DNA from: Paraburkholderia sp. SG-MS1
GTDB lineage: Bacteria > Pseudomonadota > Gammaproteobacteria > Burkholderiales > Burkholderiaceae
Length of the DNA stretch: 64,000 bases
Assembly: GCF_012275575.1 (NCBI RefSeq)
Contig: NZ_NPIH01000174.1
Location: forward strand, 21,655-85,654
Reading direction: 5' to 3'
In this document: positions 18,108 through 28,683 of the stretch, one piece after another
Position numbering within the stretch: position 1 is the first letter of the stretch
Layout: each line of letters starts with the position of its first letter
Program-made: the position numbers and the translations under genes
The notes under the pieces: generated by a model
What the model was told of the DNA's origin: nothing
Databases searched by the model: none
Seen by the model: the letters and a program-made list of their open reading frames with translations, nothing else

Positions 18108-19002
18108 AATCATTCCGCTTGGCGCCTGGGTCGATCACGGCGTCCACTATCTGCTCGACCACGACGCGAAGACGTTCGACGCGATCGGCAAGGTCATCGA
18201 GAGTTTCGCGGCGCTCGTCGAACACGGCTTGCAGGCCGTGCCGATGTGGGCGCTGATGGCGTTCTTCGTCGGCGTTGGCTTGTGGCGAGTCGGCTGGCGT
18301 TTCGCGCTGTTCACGCTGCTCGCGATGCTGCTGATCTACAGCACCGGCTTCTGGGATCAGATGGTGATCACGCTCGGCCTCACGCTGTCGTCGACGGTGA
18401 TCAGCCTGCTGCTCGGCATCCCGCTCGGCATCTGGATGGCGAAGCGCCGCACGGTCGAGATGATCGTGCGTCCCGTGCTCGACCTGATGCAGACCATGCC
18501 CGCGTTCGTCTACCTGATTCCGGCCGCCATGCTGTTCGGCCTCGGTCGCGTGCCCGGCATTCTGTCGACGGTGATCTTCGCGATGCCGCCCGCGGTGCGA
18601 CTGACCTCGCTCGGCATCAAGCACGTGAACCGCGAGATCGTCGAAGCGGGCCAGGCGTTCGGCTGCACGCCGTGGCAACTGCTCTATAAGGTGCAGTTTC
18701 CGAATGCGCTGCCGTCGATCATGACGGGCGTGAACCAGACCATCATGATGGCGCTGTCGATGGTGATCATCGCATCGATGGTCGGCGCGGGCGGACTCGG
18801 CAACGACGTGCTGGCAAGCATTCAGCGGCTCGATATCGGACTCGGTTTCGAAAGCGGCCTCTCGGTGGTGATGCTCGCGATCATTCTGGACCGCATCACG
18901 GAGAGCTTCGGCCGCGCGCCGGGTGTGGCGCGTGCGCCGCTGCTGTCGGGCTTGCGCAGCGTGATGAAAGTGCGCCGCGAGCCGGCCGCGCAACACGGTT
19001 GA
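18100..19002 (+). CDS. choW: choline ABC transporter permease
   Basis: 300-residue ProW-type permease with about 7 membrane segments. The MetI fold includes the long loop VRLTSLGIKHVNREIVEAGQAFGCTPWQLLYKVQFPNALPS, the coupling helix to ChoV. The segment after it (MTGVNQTIMMALSMVIIASMVGAGGLGNDVL) is diagnostic of ProW/ChoW/OpuAB. Translationally coupled to choV. The only quaternary-amine permease in the window, although three binding-protein genes are present. Confidence 0.92.
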   Translation: MSEIIPLGAWVDHGVHYLLDHDAKTFDAIGKVIESFAALVEHGLQAVPMWALMAFFVGVGLWRVGWRFALFTLLAMLLIYSTGFWDQMVITLGLTLSSTVISLLLGIPLGIWMAKRRTVEMIVRPVLDLMQTMPAFVYLIPAAMLFGLGRVPGILSTVIFAMPPAVRLTSLGIKHVNREIVEAGQAFGCTPWQLLYKVQFPNALPSIMTGVNQTIMMALSMVIIASMVGAGGLGNDVLASIQRLDIGLGFESGLSVVMLAIILDRITESFGRAPGVARAPLLSGLRSVMKVRREPAAQHG

Positions 19003-19009
19003 GCCGCCG

Positions 19010-20008
19010 ATGAAGCGCGACGCGCTCACACCGGCCGAGCCCCAGGCGGATTCGCGGTTGGCGGGGCTCGCGCACGTCGGCTTTCTGACGCTGCCGAACT
19101 TTTCGATGATCGCCTTCACGAGTGCGGTCGAAGTGCTGCGCATGGCGAATTACGTGGGGCGCGCGCAGCATTACCGGTGGTCGGTCATCACGCCGGACGG
19201 CGAACCCGCGCGCGCCAGCAACGGCATCACGGTGAAGCCGACCACCACGCTCGCCGAAACCGGCATGCCTGATGTGCTGTTCGTCTGTGCCGGCTGGCAC
19301 GTGCGCGATTACGTCGACGAAACGGTGATCGCGTTGCTGCGCGAGGTGGCCGCACGAGGTATTCCGCTCGGCGGCATCTGCACGGGGCCCTACGCGCTGC
19401 TGGCCGCCGGCCTGCTCGACGGGTATCGCGCCACCGTGCATTGGGAGGACATGTCGCCGTTGCACAAGCGTTACCCGCACGTGCGCTTTGCCGACGAGCT
19501 GTTCGTGATCGATCGCGACCGGATGACCTGCACGGGCGGCACCGCGCCGCTCGATCTGATGCTCAAGCTGGTCGGCATGCGTCTGGGCCATGCGGTGGCG
19601 GCGCAGGTGTCCGAGCAGTTCATCGTCGAACAGATTCGCGGCTCGACCGACTATCAGCACATCCCCGTCGACGCGCGGGTCGGCTTCTCGCGCGCCGAAC
19701 TGATCGAAGTGGTGCGGCTGATGGAGGCGAACATCGAGGAGCCGTTGTCGCTCGACGAACTCGCGCGCCTCGTGCGTCTGTCGCAGCGCCATTTGCAGCG
19801 TATGTTCAAAATGTTTCTCAACGTCTCGCCGACGCATTACTACCTGACGCTGCGTCTGCGACGTGCCCGCGAGCTGCTGCGCAATACGGATGCATCGATT
19901 GCGCGGGTCACGGCGGTGTGCGGCTTTCATTCACCGTGTCATTTCAGCAAGGCGTACCGCGCGCAATTCGGCCATGCGCCGAGTGTCGAGCGGCGGCTGT
20001 CGGCATGA
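19010..20008 (+). CDS. GATase1/AraC regulator, GbdR/CdhR-like
   Basis: 332 residues. The N-terminal DJ-1/PfpI-like sensor domain (about 20-200) carries the elbow GGICTGPYALLAAG; the C-terminal AraC double helix-turn-helix (about 230-330) contains LSLDELARLVRLSQRHLQRMFK and ITAVCGF-like VTAVCGFHSPCHFSKAYRAQFG. Closely resembles the regulator at 41945-42940 (shared ELFVIDRDRMTCTGG and HYYLTLRLRRARELL segments). It is cotranscribed with choVW and choX, 7 bp after choW. Family members sense glycine betaine/dimethylglycine (GbdR), carnitine intermediates (CdhR) or arginine (ArgR); which applies here cannot be read. Confidence 0.88.
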   Translation: MKRDALTPAEPQADSRLAGLAHVGFLTLPNFSMIAFTSAVEVLRMANYVGRAQHYRWSVITPDGEPARASNGITVKPTTTLAETGMPDVLFVCAGWHVRDYVDETVIALLREVAARGIPLGGICTGPYALLAAGLLDGYRATVHWEDMSPLHKRYPHVRFADELFVIDRDRMTCTGGTAPLDLMLKLVGMRLGHAVAAQVSEQFIVEQIRGSTDYQHIPVDARVGFSRAELIEVVRLMEANIEEPLSLDELARLVRLSQRHLQRMFKMFLNVSPTHYYLTLRLRRARELLRNTDASIARVTAVCGFHSPCHFSKAYRAQFGHAPSVERRLSA

Positions 20009-20084
20009 AAAAAACATCGATCCGATGCAACCGGGTCGATCGACACAATCAGTTCGATCCACCATCCGAGGGAGAGGGAACGCC

Positions 20085-21020
20085 ATGAAACGTCTGTGGG
20101 CCGCGTCGTTGTGCGCGCTGTCTGTATCGTCCGCCTTTGCCGCGGAACCCGCCACCTGCCGCAACGTCCGTTTCGCGGATGTCGGCTGGACCGATATCGC
20201 GGCGACCACCGGCCTCGCGTCGACACTGCTCGAAGGACTCGGCTACAAGCCGAGCAAGACGATCGCGTCGGTGCCAATTACTTTCGCGGGCGTGAAGGGC
20301 AAACAGATCGACGTGTTTCTCGGCTACTGGTCGCCGACCATGGACCCGATGATCGAGCCGTTCAGAAAGGGCGGTCAGATCACCGTGCTGACCCCGCCGA
20401 ACCTGACCGGCGCGAAATACACGCTGGCGGTGCCCGATTACACGTATCGGGCGGGCCTCAGGACGTTCGCCGACATCGCGAACAATTACGACAAGCTCGA
20501 CGGCAGGATCTACGGGATCGAGCCGGGCAACGACGGCAATGCGGAGATCCGGAAGATGATCGACAGCAACCAGTTCGGGCTCGGCAAGTTCAAGCTCGTG
20601 GAGTCGAGCGAGGCGGGCATGCTGGTCGAGGTGAACCGCGCGATCCGCGAGAAGAAGCCGATCGTGTTTCTCGGCTGGGATCCGCATCCGATGAACGTGC
20701 AGATGAAGATCGACTATCTGTCCGGCGGCGACGCGGTGTTCGGCCCGAACTACGGCGAAGCGAAAGTGCTGACGGTCACGTCGAACGATTATTCGACGCG
20801 CTGTCCGAACGTCGCGAAACTGGTGTCGAACCTGCAGTTCTCGACCGACATCGAGAACCACGTGATGCTGCCGATCATGAACAGGACCGATCCGAACAAG
20901 GCCGCGCGCGCGTGGCTGAAGGACAATCCAGGCGTGCTGGACAAGTGGCTGGCGGGTGTCAAGACGTTCGACGGCAAGGACGGCTTGCCCGCGGTGAAGG
21001 CTTACATAGCGGGGCAGTGA
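20085..21020 (+). CDS. choX: choline ABC transporter substrate-binding protein
   Basis: 311-residue OpuAC-type periplasmic protein. Signal peptide MKRLWAASLCALSVSSAFA; the mature part has CRNVRFADVGWTDIAAT, KQIDVFLGYWSPTMDPM and VFLGWDPHPMN, the tryptophan-containing segments that form the aromatic box for trimethylammonium groups in ChoX. The ATG at 20085 follows GAGAGGGAACGCC; the longer ORF runs into the regulator gene. Fourth in the cho operon. Confidence 0.9.
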   Translation: MKRLWAASLCALSVSSAFAAEPATCRNVRFADVGWTDIAATTGLASTLLEGLGYKPSKTIASVPITFAGVKGKQIDVFLGYWSPTMDPMIEPFRKGGQITVLTPPNLTGAKYTLAVPDYTYRAGLRTFADIANNYDKLDGRIYGIEPGNDGNAEIRKMIDSNQFGLGKFKLVESSEAGMLVEVNRAIREKKPIVFLGWDPHPMNVQMKIDYLSGGDAVFGPNYGEAKVLTVTSNDYSTRCPNVAKLVSNLQFSTDIENHVMLPIMNRTDPNKAARAWLKDNPGVLDKWLAGVKTFDGKDGLPAVKAYIAGQ

Positions 21021-21100
21021 GCGCTTTGAGTGCTCGCATTATCACGGGCGGTGTCCCATCGCAGCGGCATGCAGGCACATGACAGGACGACGGCGAACGC

Positions 21101-21129
21101 CGTTGCGTTCAACGCGCGTGAACGCAACG
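21101..21129. terminator. hairpin between convergent choX and AraC genes
   Basis: Perfect 11-bp stem CGTTGCGTTCA / TGAACGCAACG with a 7-base loop, in the convergent gap. No T-run. Confidence 0.55.
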
Positions 21130-21170
21130 GCCGAACGAGCAACCATGCGTGCGCCCGCCAATGCCCCGCG

Positions 21171-22253
21171 TCAAATCGCCTGAGCCCGACCCGGAAACGT
21201 CTCGTCATAGCCGGAGCCGTCTTCAACTTGTGCCGCCGTGCCGCGCTGTTCACGGTACATGACCGGCGGCAAGCCGAACTGCTTGCGAAACTCTCGGCCC
21301 AGATGCGAAGCGTCCGAAAAGCCGCAACTCGACGCGATGTCCGCGACGGTCTTGTCCGAACTCGTCAGCAGCCACGCGGCAGTGCGCAAGCGCACCTGCT
21401 TCGCGTAGGCCTGCGGCGCCTTGCCGGTCTGCGCCTTGAAAAGCCGTTCGAGTTGGCGCGGCGACAGGTCGAGCTTGCGCGCGAGTTCGTCGAGCGGCAG
21501 CGAACGGCCCACGTGCTGCTCCATCAGCAGGATCGCGCGCTTGACCTTCGGATGCGTGGCAGGCGCGAGCCCCGGCGGATGCGGCTGCGGCGCGTTGCCT
21601 TTCTGCAGGTCGTCGACGAGCAGGATGCGCAGCGCTTTGTGCACCGTGGCGGTTTCGAAGTGGCGTAGCAGGATTGCCGCGGCCACGTCGATCGACGCGC
21701 GTCCGCCCGAACACGTGATGCGCCGCCGGTCGATCACGAACAGGCGATCGGCGACCAGCGCTTCTTCATTCACCGACGGAAAACGCTCGATGAAATCCCA
21801 GTAGTGAAACCAGCTTACGCAGATACGGTGGCCGTCGAGCACGCCCGCGCGCATCAGCGAAAACACGCCGGTGCACATGCCGACCAGCGTCGCGTCGGTG
21901 GCGGCGGCGCGGCGAATGAACGCGAGCGTCGCGTCGCTCGCGGCCGGCCCCGAATGCAGCAGCCCGCCGACCACCACGACGTAATCGAACGGTTCGGCAT
22001 TGTCGAAGGTTTCCCACGGCGTGATCTGGATGCCGCAACTCGCGCGCACGGGAGCGAGGGTTTCCCCCAGCACGCTCCACGAACAGCGCACCGGTTTGCT
22101 GAAATCGCCTTCGTCCGCGGACAGGCGCAACAGGTCGACGAAACCCGAGAACGCGGTCAGCGTGAAGTTCGGCAACAGGATGATGCCGAAGCGAATGCGC
22201 TGCGTCGACGTGCCGTCGATCGATTGAGGGGAAAGCGGTTCAGCGGAATTCAT
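21171..22253 (-). CDS. GlxA-family GATase1/AraC transcriptional regulator
   Basis: 360 residues. DJ-1/PfpI-like domain ([23 protein letters not shown]..., elbow [17 protein letters not shown]) and AraC HTH ([47 protein letters not shown]). More distant from the two GbdR-like proteins than they are from each other; shorter linker rich in Pro ([14 protein letters not shown]). The ATG at 22253 gives a family-like start; the ORF opens at 22295. Convergent with choX and divergent from sdaA, so it may control sdaA-soxBDAG. Effector unknown. Confidence 0.85.
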   Translation of the reverse strand: MNSAEPLSPQSIDGTSTQRIRFGIILLPNFTLTAFSGFVDLLRLSADEGDFSKPVRCSWSVLGETLAPVRASCGIQITPWETFDNAEPFDYVVVVGGLLHSGPAASDATLAFIRRAAATDATLVGMCTGVFSLMRAGVLDGHRICVSWFHYWDFIERFPSVNEEALVADRLFVIDRRRITCSGGRASIDVAAAILLRHFETATVHKALRILLVDDLQKGNAPQPHPPGLAPATHPKVKRAILLMEQHVGRSLPLDELARKLDLSPRQLERLFKAQTGKAPQAYAKQVRLRTAAWLLTSSDKTVADIASSCGFSDASHLGREFRKQFGLPPVMYREQRGTAAQVEDGSGYDETFPGRAQAI

Positions 22254-22353
22254 GCATGCAGGCGGCAAGGGGAAGGGTGAAGTCAAGCATAGCACTGGGG
22301 ATGGCGGGCGCTTTATCGGGTGGTTTCCCTGCGTTTGACGAAGATTGTTGGCG

Positions 22354-22377
22354 CTTTTCAGAGCCCTTTTCAGAGCC
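22354..22377 (+). repeat. 12-bp tandem duplication
   Basis: CTTTTCAGAGCC twice in direct contact in the 22254-22609 gap upstream of sdaA. Probably a replication-slippage duplication. The gap otherwise holds the tandem TCGC half-sites and presumably the sdaA promoter. Confidence 0.7.
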
Positions 22378-22433
22378 CTTTATGGCGGCGCACCCAGTGC
22401 AACGTCAGCATCGCCAGCCGCAACCTGGACGCC

Positions 22434-22460
22434 TGTCGCAAATGCGTCAGAAGTCATCGC
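22434..22460. promoter_or_regulatory. tandem TGTCGC/CATCGC half-sites upstream of sdaA
   Basis: TGTCGC at 22434-22439 and CATCGC at 22455-22460, start-to-start 21 bp; both are followed by AAAT. The second half-site ends 149 bp before the sdaA start. Same phasing as the sites before choV, fdhA, the betaine-binding-protein gene and the porin gene. Confidence 0.55.
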
Positions 22461-22609
22461 AAATACGCCGCCGAGCTTGGCGGGCAGCCCGCTTGACGCC
22501 ACTATCCCACTGTCATGCCGTTTTTATTCTATCGATTCAGATTGCCTTGCGGTGCAATAAGAACTACTCCACCGAGGCAGCGCAACGCCCGCAACGTAGA
22601 AGGCACGCC

Positions 22610-24037
22610 ATGAACGTCAGCGTCTTCGATCTGTTCAAGATCGGCATCGGCCCTTCGAGCTCGCACACGGTCGGGCCCATGATCGCCGCATGCCGCTTCG
22701 CTTCGTATATCGAAGACGCGAACCTGCTCGGCTTCGTGCGCCGCGTGAAAGTCGCTCTGTATGGTTCGCTCGGCGCAACCGGCAAAGGGCACGGTACGGA
22801 CAAGGCGGTGCTGCTCGGGCTCGAAGGCAATCTGCCCGACCTGATCGACCCGGACCTGATCGAGCCGCGTCTGCGGGCGATCCGCGAAACGAAGCAACTG
22901 ACGCTGCTCGGCAAGCATCCGGTCGCCTTCGACGAGCGCGAGCACCTCGGTTTCTTCCGCAAGCTGATGCCGGGTGTACCAGGGGCATTGGGCGCATTGG
23001 GTTCCAGCTTCGTGCATCCGAACGGCATGCGCTTTCAGGCATTCGACGAAAACGGCCAGCTGCTGGTGGAGAAAGAGTATTACTCGATTGGCGGCGGCTT
23101 CGTGGTCAATCGCGAAGGCGATCGCGTGAATGGTCTGCGCACCGGCATGGACGTGCCGTATCCGTTTCGTACCGGCGACGACCTGATGCGCGTGTGCCGC
23201 GAGAGCGGTTTGTCGATCGCCGAGGTGACATTACGCAACGAATGCGCGGCGCGTCCCGAGCGCGAAGTGCGTGAGGGGCTGCTGACGATCTGGCGCACGA
23301 TGGCCGCCTGCGTCGAACGCGGCTGCACAGTGCGCGGCGAGTTGCCCGGTCCGATGCACGTGAAACGCCGTGCGGCCGATCTGTGCGCGCAACTGCGGGC
23401 ACGCTCGGAGGAGTCGCTGCGCGATCCGCTCTCGATGCTCGACTGGGTCAACCTGTATGCGATGGCCGTCAACGAAGAGAACGCGGCGGGCGGGCGCGTC
23501 GTCACCGCGCCGACCAATGGCGCGGCCGGCGTCATTCCGGCGGTGCTGCACTACTACGTGAAGTTCATGCATGCATCGAGCGATGCGGGCATCGTCGACT
23601 TTCTGCTGACCGCCGCGGCGATCGGCATCATCTACAAGGAAACCGCATCGATCTCCGGCGCCGAAGTGGGCTGCCAGGGCGAAGTGGGCGTGGCCTGCTC
23701 GATGGCCGCCGCGGCGCTTGCCGCCGTGATGGGCGGCACGCCGACCCAGGTGGAGAACGCCGCCGAGATCGGCATGGAGCACAACCTCGGCATGACCTGC
23801 GACCCGGTCGGCGGCCTCGTGCAGATTCCGTGCATCGAGCGCAACGCGATGGGCGCGATCAAGGCGATCAACGCCGCGCGCATGGCGATGAAAGGCGACG
23901 GCCAGCACTACGTCTCGCTCGACAACGTGATCAAGACGATGCGCGAAACCGGCGCCGACATGAAGACGAAGTACAAGGAGACGTCGCGCGGCGGGTTGGG
24001 CCGTGAACGTGATCGAGTGTTGAAGTTCGAGCGTTGA
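22610..24037 (+). CDS. sdaA: L-serine ammonia-lyase
   Basis: 475-residue single-chain iron-sulfur L-serine dehydratase converting serine to pyruvate and ammonia. N-terminal beta-domain begins [24 protein letters not shown]; the catalytic alpha-domain carries [33 protein letters not shown] and [18 protein letters not shown] with cysteines of the [4Fe-4S] cluster. The ATG at 22610 is at the family start; the ORF opens far upstream at 22256 without support. It is followed after 66 bp by soxBDAG, placing it as the exit of the betaine route (glycine to serine to pyruvate). Confidence 0.94.
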   Translation: MNVSVFDLFKIGIGPSSSHTVGPMIAACRFASYIEDANLLGFVRRVKVALYGSLGATGKGHGTDKAVLLGLEGNLPDLIDPDLIEPRLRAIRETKQLTLLGKHPVAFDEREHLGFFRKLMPGVPGALGALGSSFVHPNGMRFQAFDENGQLLVEKEYYSIGGGFVVNREGDRVNGLRTGMDVPYPFRTGDDLMRVCRESGLSIAEVTLRNECAARPEREVREGLLTIWRTMAACVERGCTVRGELPGPMHVKRRAADLCAQLRARSEESLRDPLSMLDWVNLYAMAVNEENAAGGRVVTAPTNGAAGVIPAVLHYYVKFMHASSDAGIVDFLLTAAAIGIIYKETASISGAEVGCQGEVGVACSMAAAALAAVMGGTPTQVENAAEIGMEHNLGMTCDPVGGLVQIPCIERNAMGAIKAINAARMAMKGDGQHYVSLDNVIKTMRETGADMKTKYKETSRGGLGRERDRVLKFER

Positions 24038-24103
24038 AGTTTCAGTGAAGCACGAATACGCAACACCAGGCAACAGTTAAGACAGCATTGACAAGGACCC
24101 ACG

Positions 24104-25348
24104 ATGAGCCGCTATTCGATATTCAGCCTGTTGCGCAACGGGATGTCGTATCACGAGAACTGGGAGCGACAGTGGAAGAGCCCCGAGCCCAAGCGTGAAT
24201 ACGACGTCGTGATCGTCGGCGGCGGCGGGCATGGTCTCGCCACCGCGTATTACCTCGCGAAAGAACATGGTGTGCGCAATGTCGCCGTGCTGGAGAAAGG
24301 CTGGATCGGCGGCGGCAACACGGCGCGCAATACGACCATCGTGCGCTCGAACTACCTGTGGGACGAATCGGCCGCGCTGTACGAGAAAGCGATGAAGCTG
24401 TGGGAAGGGCTCTCGCAGGATCTCAACTACAACGTGATGTTCAGCCAGCGCGGCGTGATGAACCTCGCGCACACGCTGCAGGACGTACGCGACACCGAGC
24501 GCCGCGTGAACGCGAACCGCCTGAACGGCGTGGACGCGGAATTCCTCACGCCCGCGCAGATCAAGGACATCGAGCCGACCATCAATCTGAACAGCCGCTA
24601 CCCGGTGCTCGGCGCATCGATCCAGCGGCGCGGCGGCGTGGCCCGGCACGATGCGGTGGCCTGGGGCTTCGCACGCGGCGCCGACCAGGCGGGCGTCGAC
24701 ATTGTGCAGAACTGCCAGGTCACCGGCATTCGCCGCAACGGCAGCCAGGTGGTCGGCGTGGATACCACGAAGGGTTTCATCAAGGCGAAGAAGGTCGCAG
24801 TGGTCGCGGCGGGCAATACCTCGACGCTCGCGGATATGGCTGGCGTGCGCTTGCCGCTGGAAAGCCATCCGTTGCAGGCGCTCGTGTCCGAGCCGATCAA
24901 GCCGGTCGTCAATACGGTCGTGATGTCGAACGCGGTGCACGCGTACATCAGCCAGTCCGACAAGGGCGATCTGGTGATCGGCGCGGGCGTCGATCAGTAC
25001 ACGGGCTTCGGGCAGCGCGGCAGTTTCCAGATCATCGAAGGCACGCTCGAAGCGATCGTCGAAATGTTCCCGGTGTTCTCCCGCGTGCGGATGAATCGCC
25101 AGTGGGGCGGCATCGTGGATGTGTCGCCGGATGCGTGCCCGATCATCAGCAAGACCGACGTGAAGGGGCTTTACTTCAACTGCGGTTGGGGCACGGGCGG
25201 GTTCAAGGCGACGCCGGGTTCGGGCTGGGCTTATGCGCACACCATCGCGAAGGACGAGCCGCATCCGTTGAATGCGCCGTTTTCGCTGGAGCGGTTCTAT
25301 ACCGGTCATCTTATCGACGAGCACGGCGCGGCGGCCGTGGCTCACTAA
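24104..25348 (+). CDS. soxB: sarcosine oxidase beta subunit
   Basis: 414 residues. The FAD site [18 protein letters not shown] (about 36-53), the [20 protein letters not shown] segment and a C-terminal [14 protein letters not shown] typical of SoxB. The heterotetrameric enzyme demethylates sarcosine to glycine, transferring the C1 unit to tetrahydrofolate or releasing formaldehyde, plus H2O2. First of soxB-soxD-soxA-soxG. Confidence 0.94.
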   Translation: MSRYSIFSLLRNGMSYHENWERQWKSPEPKREYDVVIVGGGGHGLATAYYLAKEHGVRNVAVLEKGWIGGGNTARNTTIVRSNYLWDESAALYEKAMKLWEGLSQDLNYNVMFSQRGVMNLAHTLQDVRDTERRVNANRLNGVDAEFLTPAQIKDIEPTINLNSRYPVLGASIQRRGGVARHDAVAWGFARGADQAGVDIVQNCQVTGIRRNGSQVVGVDTTKGFIKAKKVAVVAAGNTSTLADMAGVRLPLESHPLQALVSEPIKPVVNTVVMSNAVHAYISQSDKGDLVIGAGVDQYTGFGQRGSFQIIEGTLEAIVEMFPVFSRVRMNRQWGGIVDVSPDACPIISKTDVKGLYFNCGWGTGGFKATPGSGWAYAHTIAKDEPHPLNAPFSLERFYTGHLIDEHGAAAVAH

Positions 25349-25369
25349 CTCACTAACGGAGTCCCACAC

Positions 25370-25684
25370 ATGTTGCTGATCGAATGCCCGTGGTGCGGTC
25401 CCCGCGCCGAAACCGAATTCTCTTGCGGCGGCGAAGCGGATATTGCCCGTCCGCTCGACACCGGTACGCTCACCGACAAGGAATGGGGCGACTACCTGTT
25501 CATGCGCAAGAACCCGCGCGGCGTGCATCGCGAGCAGTGGCTGCATACGCAGGGCTGCCGGCGCTGGTTCAAGGCGCAGCGCGACACGGTGAGCTACGAG
25601 ATCCAGGGCTACGAGACATTCGAGCGTCCGCTACTCGTCATGGATGGCAACGACGCCAAAGCACAAGAGGGCAAAGCATCATGA
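25370..25684 (+). CDS. soxD: sarcosine oxidase delta subunit
   Basis: 104 residues, the usual length. It has the zinc-binding pattern IECPWCGPR (Cys-x2-Cys) near the N-terminus, further conserved GGEADI, MRKNPRGVHREQW and HTQGCRRWF with a histidine and third cysteine. Structural subunit of the complex. Its stop overlaps the soxA start (ATGA). Confidence 0.93.
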   Translation: MLLIECPWCGPRAETEFSCGGEADIARPLDTGTLTDKEWGDYLFMRKNPRGVHREQWLHTQGCRRWFKAQRDTVSYEIQGYETFERPLLVMDGNDAKAQEGKAS

Positions 25685-28683
25685 GCCAGAAAGACCGACT
25701 GCCAAGCGGCGGGCGCATCAACCGCGCGATTGCGCTCAGCTTCACGTTCAACGGCGTCAGATACCAGGGCTATCACGGCGACACGCTGGCCTCCGCGCTG
25801 CTCGCGAACGGTGTGCACTTCGTCGCGCGTAGCTGGAAGTATCACCGGCCGCGCGGCATCGTGACAGCGGGTGTCGAGGAGCCGAACGCGGTCGTGCAAC
25901 TCGAAACCGGCGCCTACACGGTGCCGAATGCGCGCGCGACCGAAGTGGAGTTGTATCAGGGACTCGTGGCCACCAGCGTGAACGCGAAGCCGAGCATCGA
26001 GAAAGACCGCATGGCGATCAACCAGAAGATCGCGCGCTTCATTCCGGCGGGCTTCTACTACAAGACCTTCATGTGGCCGCGCAAATTCTGGCCGAAGTAC
26101 GAAGAAGCGATCCGCGACGCCGCTGGTCTCGGCAAGGTGCCCGAGCAGACCGACGCGGACCGCTACGACAAGTGCTTTGCGCATTGCGACGTGCTGGTGG
26201 TCGGCGGCGGGCCGACCGGTCTCGCGGCGGCGCATGCGGCGGCATTGTCGGGCGCGCGCGTGACGCTGGTGGACGATCAGGCGGAACTCGGCGGCTCGCT
26301 GCTGTCGTGCCGCGCGGAGATCGACGGCAAGCCCGCGTTGCAATGGGTGCAAAAGGTGGAAGACGAATTGCGCCAAATGCCTGACGTAAAGATCCTGTCC
26401 CGCAGCACCGCGTTCGGTTACCAGGACCATAACCTCGTGACGGTCACGCAGCGGCTCACCGAGCATCTGCCGGTATCGCAACGCAAGGGCACGCGCGAGC
26501 TGCTGTGGAAAATCCGCGCGAAACGCGTGATTCTCGCGACCGGCGCGCATGAACGGCCGATCGTGTTCGGCAACAACGATCTGCCCGGCGTGATGCTGGC
26601 GTCGGCGGTGTCGACCTATCTGCATCGCTATGCGGTGCTGCCGGGCCGCAACGCGGCGGTGTTCACCAACAATGACGACGGCTATCAATGCGCGCTCGAC
26701 CTGAAGGCGGCCGGCGCGCAGGTGACGGTCATCGATGCGCGTGCGGGCGAATCAAAGGGCACGTTGCCAGCGTTGGCCCGCCGCTCCGGCATCAAGGTGA
26801 TGAACGGCGCGGTCGTCACGGCGGCGCACGGCAAGCTGCGCGTCGCGTCGGTCGACGTAGCGTCGTATTCGAACGGACAGGTCGGCGCGCAGCAGGGCGC
26901 ATTGCCATGCGATCTGCTCGCGATGTCGGGCGGCTGGAGCCCGGTGCTGCATCTGTTCGCGCAGTCGGGCGGTAAGGCGCACTGGCATGACGACAAGGCC
27001 TGCTTCGTGCCCGGCAAGGCGATGCAGGCCGAGACCAGCGTGGGTGCGTGCGCGGGCGACTTCACGTTGGGGCAAGGCATCCGCTTTGCGGTCGATGCGG
27101 GCGTCGAGGCGGCGCGCGCCGCCGGTCACATCGTCGCGCGGCCGGCTCCGCTGCAGGTGGCCGAGCTGAGCGAGGCGAAGCTTGCGCCGCTGTGGCTGGT
27201 CGGCGGCCGCGAGCTCGCGACACGCGGGCCCAAACAGTTCGTCGATTTCCAGAACGACGTGTCGGCAGCGGATATTTTCCTCGCCGCACGCGAAGGCTTC
27301 GAATCCGTCGAACACGTGAAGCGCTACACCGCGATGGGGTTCGGCACCGACCAGGGCAAGCTCGGCAACATCAACGGCATGGCGATTCTCGCGCAGGCGC
27401 TCGGCAAGACGATTCCCGAGACCGGCACGACCACCTTCCGGCCAAACTACACGCCGGTCACCTTCGGCACCTTTGCGGGCCGCGAGCTGGGCGAGTTTCT
27501 CGATCCGGTGCGCAAGACGGCTGTGCACGAATGGCACGTCGAAAACGGCGCGGCGTTCGAGGATGTCGGCAACTGGAAGCGGCCCTGGTACTATCCGAAG
27601 GCAGGCGAGAACATGCACGCGGCGGTTGCGCGCGAATCGCTCGCGGTGCGTACGAGCGTCGGCATACTCGACGCGTCGACCCTCGGCAAGATCGACATTC
27701 AGGGCCCCGATGCCGCGAAGCTGTTGAACTGGGTCTATACGAATCCTTGGAGCAAGCTGGAAGTCGGCAAATGCCGCTATGGCCTGATGCTCGACGAAAA
27801 CGGCATGGTCTTCGACGACGGCGTGACCGTGCGTCTGGCCGACCAGCACTACATGATGACGACCACCACCGGCGGCGCGGCGCGCGTGCTCACGTGGCTC
27901 GAACGCTGGCTGCAAACGGAATGGCCGGACATGCGCGTACGGCTCGCCTCGGTCACCGATCACTGGGCCACGTTTGCCGTGGTCGGTCCGAACAGCCGCA
28001 AGGTCTTGCAGAAGGTCTGCCACGACATCGACTTCGCGAACGCGGCGTTTGCGTTCATGAGCTATCGCGAGGGCACCGTGGCCGGCGCGGCATCGCGTGT
28101 GATGCGCATCAGCTTCTCGGGCGAACTCGCGTACGAAGTGAACGTGCCGGCGAACGTCGGGCGCGCGGTATGGGAAGCGTTGATGACCGCAGGCGCGGAA
28201 TTCGACATCACGCCGTACGGCACCGAAACGATGCACGTGCTGCGCGCGGAAAAGGGCTACATCATCGTCGGCCAGGATACGGACGGCTCGATGACGCCAT
28301 ACGACCTCGGCATGGGCGGGCTCGTCGCGAAGTCGAAGGACTTTCTCGGCAAGCGCTCGCTCACGCGCTCGGACACCGCGAAGGCGGGGCGCAAGCAACT
28401 GGTCGGATTGCTGTCGGACGATCCGTCGTTGGTGATCCCGGAAGGCTCGCAGATCGTCGCCGGGCCGTTCCAGGGTGACACCGCGCCGATGCTCGGGCAC
28501 GTCACGTCGAGCTATTACAGCCCGATCCTGAAGCGCTCGATCGCGATGGCGGTCCTGAAGGGCGGTCTCGATAAGATCGGCGCAACGGTCACGATTCCGC
28601 TGTCGAGCGGCAAGCAGATCGCAGCCACGGTCACCAGTTCGGTGTTCTACGACAGCGAAGGAGCACGTCAACATGTGGAATGA
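25681..28683 (+). CDS. soxA: sarcosine oxidase alpha subunit
   Basis: 1000 residues. An N-terminal 2Fe-2S-ferredoxin-like fold without a cluster motif (FTFNGVRYQGYHGDTLASALLANG), then the NAD-binding domain with VVGGGPTGLAAAHAAA, ATGAHERPIVFGNNDLPGVM, and a C-terminal aminomethyltransferase (GCV_T) half from about residue 600 that binds folate. The ATG at 25681 overlaps soxD by 4 bp; the longer ORF is not used. The end overlaps soxG by 11 bp. Confidence 0.94.
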   Translation: MSQKDRLPSGGRINRAIALSFTFNGVRYQGYHGDTLASALLANGVHFVARSWKYHRPRGIVTAGVEEPNAVVQLETGAYTVPNARATEVELYQGLVATSVNAKPSIEKDRMAINQKIARFIPAGFYYKTFMWPRKFWPKYEEAIRDAAGLGKVPEQTDADRYDKCFAHCDVLVVGGGPTGLAAAHAAALSGARVTLVDDQAELGGSLLSCRAEIDGKPALQWVQKVEDELRQMPDVKILSRSTAFGYQDHNLVTVTQRLTEHLPVSQRKGTRELLWKIRAKRVILATGAHERPIVFGNNDLPGVMLASAVSTYLHRYAVLPGRNAAVFTNNDDGYQCALDLKAAGAQVTVIDARAGESKGTLPALARRSGIKVMNGAVVTAAHGKLRVASVDVASYSNGQVGAQQGALPCDLLAMSGGWSPVLHLFAQSGGKAHWHDDKACFVPGKAMQAETSVGACAGDFTLGQGIRFAVDAGVEAARAAGHIVARPAPLQVAELSEAKLAPLWLVGGRELATRGPKQFVDFQNDVSAADIFLAAREGFESVEHVKRYTAMGFGTDQGKLGNINGMAILAQALGKTIPETGTTTFRPNYTPVTFGTFAGRELGEFLDPVRKTAVHEWHVENGAAFEDVGNWKRPWYYPKAGENMHAAVARESLAVRTSVGILDASTLGKIDIQGPDAAKLLNWVYTNPWSKLEVGKCRYGLMLDENGMVFDDGVTVRLADQHYMMTTTTGGAARVLTWLERWLQTEWPDMRVRLASVTDHWATFAVVGPNSRKVLQKVCHDIDFANAAFAFMSYREGTVAGAASRVMRISFSGELAYEVNVPANVGRAVWEALMTAGAEFDITPYGTETMHVLRAEKGYIIVGQDTDGSMTPYDLGMGGLVAKSKDFLGKRSLTRSDTAKAGRKQLVGLLSDDPSLVIPEGSQIVAGPFQGDTAPMLGHVTSSYYSPILKRSIAMAVLKGGLDKIGATVTIPLSSGKQIAATVTSSVFYDSEGARQHVE